A stretch of 64,000 bases of DNA from JAFDXJ01 sp039811225 (GTDB taxonomy: Bacteria; Bacteroidota; Bacteroidia; Chitinophagales; Chitinophagaceae), in contig JBDHYG010000002.1 in assembly GCA_039811225.1 (NCBI GenBank), positions 124,001 to 188,000 of the forward strand, written 5' to 3'. The notes beneath the pieces are model-generated. The model worked only from the letters and a program-made list of their open reading frames with translations, was not told the DNA's origin and did no database searches. Made by a program: the position numbers and the translations under genes. Positions within the stretch are counted from its first letter, which is position 1; each line of letters begins with the position of its first letter. Positions 62,710-64,000 of the stretch are shown here, one piece after another.

Positions 62710-63888
62710 ATGGCTTACAGGAAAATATCTGCAGATATGCTTTTCACCGGCTATACCTTGCTTCCACCGGGACAGGCACTCATCTTAAATGATAATACCA
62801 TTGAAGCAATTATTCCTGTTGAGGCTGCCGGCGAAGACCTGCAATATTTTCCGGGTATCTTATGTCCCGGGTTTATCAATAGCCATTGCCACCTGGAATT
62901 AAGCCATTTGAAAAATGTAATCCCGGCCGGAACTGGACTGATTCCATTTATTGAAACCATTTTAAAGAACCGGGATGCTCCACCAGGCAAAATCCGGGAA
63001 GCCATGGCTGCCGGCCAGGAAGAAATGTGGGCAAATGGCATTGTTGCCGTGGGTGACATTTGCAATACAACGGATTCCCTTTCTGTAAAAAGTAAAGGAA
63101 AAATCCTGTACCGGAATTTTATTGAACTCCTTGGTTTTATTCCAGGCACAGCCGACCGCATTTATGAATCAGGCCGGGAAGTCCTGGCTGCTTTTCGGGA
63201 TAATGAAAAACTTTCCGGGCCGGCTGGCCTGGTACCTCATGCACCTTATACCGTATCACGCCCTTTATTTGAAAAAATAAACCACGACCAGGTTGCGGGA
63301 ATTATCAGTATACATAACCAGGAATCAGAAGAAGAAAATTATTTTTTCCGTGGAAAGAAAAATCTTTTCACCGGTTTATATGAATCGTTGGAGATAGACA
63401 TTTCTTTTTTCCGGCCCACTGGCAAAACCAGCCTGCAAACCTATTTCTCCTGGCTCTCACAGCCGGCAGGAATTCTACTCGTACACAATACTTTTATGAA
63501 TGCCGGGGATATCGATTTCTTACAGGCTGCCATACAACAAACACATCAATCGGTTTTCTGTTGCCTTTGTCCCAATGCCAATTTATATATCGAAAATCAA
63601 TTGCCTCCCGTTGATTTGTTCCTGGAGAAAAACCTGCCGCTCCTCCTGGGAACCGACAGCCTTGCCAGCAATACTTCTTTGAATATTGTGGATGAAATCA
63701 ATACGATTCGAAAATTTTTCCCACAAATTCCGTTGGAAAAAATACTGCAATGGGCTACCAGTAATGGTGCAAAAGCGTTGGGATTTGATACCTTTTTAGG
63801 AAGCTTTGAAAAAGGGAAACAACCGGGTGTAAATGTGCTCACCCAAGCCGACGGCAGTAACTTATTACAGGTACAGCGTATTCTCTGA
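62710..63888 (+). CDS. Amidohydrolase, deaminase-like
   Basis: 392 residues, cytosolic. TIM-barrel amidohydrolase. Metal motif HxH in GFINSHCHLELSHL, then PHAPYTVS, HNQESEEE and GTDSLASNTSLNIVDEI with the metal-binding Asp. The pattern fits the 5-methylthioadenosine/S-adenosylhomocysteine or cytosine/aminodeoxyfutalosine deaminase group; exact substrate is open. The start ATG 62710 gives the family length. Confidence 0.88.
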   Translation: MAYRKISADMLFTGYTLLPPGQALILNDNTIEAIIPVEAAGEDLQYFPGILCPGFINSHCHLELSHLKNVIPAGTGLIPFIETILKNRDAPPGKIREAMAAGQEEMWANGIVAVGDICNTTDSLSVKSKGKILYRNFIELLGFIPGTADRIYESGREVLAAFRDNEKLSGPAGLVPHAPYTVSRPLFEKINHDQVAGIISIHNQESEEENYFFRGKKNLFTGLYESLEIDISFFRPTGKTSLQTYFSWLSQPAGILLVHNTFMNAGDIDFLQAAIQQTHQSVFCCLCPNANLYIENQLPPVDLFLEKNLPLLLGTDSLASNTSLNIVDEINTIRKFFPQIPLEKILQWATSNGAKALGFDTFLGSFEKGKQPGVNVLTQADGSNLLQVQRIL

Positions 63889-63890
63889 AA

Positions 63891-64000
63891 TCAGGAAAGT
63901 AATTGCTGTAACACCGGCAGGCTTTTCAAATCACCCATACCTTCAGAATGAATTTTCAGGTATGTAAGATAGGCGAGTAAAAGTCGCCTTCTTTTGAGTT
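63891..64000 (-). CDS. recO: Probable 3' end of recO (DNA repair protein), cut by the window edge
   Basis: An open minus-strand frame enters at 64000 and stops at TGA 63891-63893. The 35 residues end LKIHSEGMGDLKSLPVLQQLLS. The pattern of a leucine/tyrosine-rich helix followed by a short turn with (L/M)KS(L)xVL resembles the RecO C-terminus in Bacteroidota. The match rests on a short tail, so the name is tentative. Convergent with the amidohydrolase, two bases between stops. Confidence 0.5.
   Translation of the reverse strand, partial: LKRRRLLLAYLTYLKIHSEGMGDLKSLPVLQQLLS

Noticed and set aside
1..64000. CRISPR array, prophage, insertion sequence, toxin-antitoxin or restriction system
   Set aside because: No direct-repeat array, transposase, integrase, phage structural or restriction gene was seen; nearly all DNA is occupied by core or common genes.
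1..64000. tRNA, rRNA, tmRNA, 6S or RNase P RNA genes
   Set aside because: Gene-free gaps are almost all under 250 bases, and reading them showed no cloverleaf or conserved RNA core. A tRNAscan/Infernal run would be decisive.

Overview
The window looks like a chromosomal segment of a Bacteroidota bacterium, most likely Chitinophagia (Chitinophagaceae or a close relative). The grounds are a GldC-type protein, a DUF4834-like protein, a DUF6089-like outer-membrane protein, a Bacteroidota-style PurF with a short propeptide, two Skp/OmpH paralogues beside BamA, A+T-rich spacers with few Shine-Dalgarno sites, and several matches to the Bacteroidota -7 promoter element TAnnTTTG. This placement is inference from family knowledge; no 16S or marker search was possible.

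Layout. 1-7.1 kb: edge of a secreted protein, a Bcr/CflA-like drug exporter, an AlkD-like DNA glycosylase, a lipoprotein, acetyl-CoA synthetase, then a three-gene ECF sigma / membrane anti-sigma-like / Spy-like operon closed by a terminator. 7.1-15.4 kb (minus): an MBL hydrolase, the rod-shape operon mreB-mreC-mreD-PBP2-rodA, and purD. 15.5-24.4 kb: two peptide transporters (POT and OPT), a glycosyltransferase, recA with a terminator, a small membrane protein, and an NfeD/slipin pair. 24.5-35.4 kb: an APC permease, a DUF4834-like protein, the rimP-nusA-infB translation/transcription operon with a hairpin leader, a SurA-like chaperone, an FMN reductase and purF. 35.5-41.4 kb: SixA-type phosphatase, glycosyltransferase, two small ORFs, an aminotransferase, and an apparent sensory operon (Cys-tailed protein, multi-TM protein, histidine kinase, LuxR-type regulator). 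41.4-47.1 kb: M16 peptidase, galE, and a phosphate-uptake module (Pit, DUF47/PhoU-like, divergent OprO/P-like porin). 47.1-48.0 kb: rpmH-rnpA-yidD. 48.1-57.3 kb (minus): an envelope cluster with murI, two Skp-like chaperones, BamA, UppS, DUF6089-like protein, NadK and a second BamA/TamA-like barrel. 57.4-62.6 kb (minus): CBS protein, alpha/beta hydrolase, CvpA-like, YqeY-like, GldC, glycosyltransferase and prfA. The end holds an amidohydrolase and a probable recO 3' end.

Functionally this is mostly core-genome content, with envelope growth as the recurring theme: cell-wall elongation (Mre/PBP2/RodA, MurI, UppS) and outer-membrane assembly (BamA, Skp pair, SurA-like, TamA-like). I found no CRISPR array, prophage, insertion sequence, restriction or toxin-antitoxin module, rRNA or tRNA. 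I did not find a convincing new multi-gene system. The items most worth a second look are the repeat-containing anti-sigma-like protein, the sensory operon with a separate multi-TM protein, the rimP leader hairpin and a few small ORFs.
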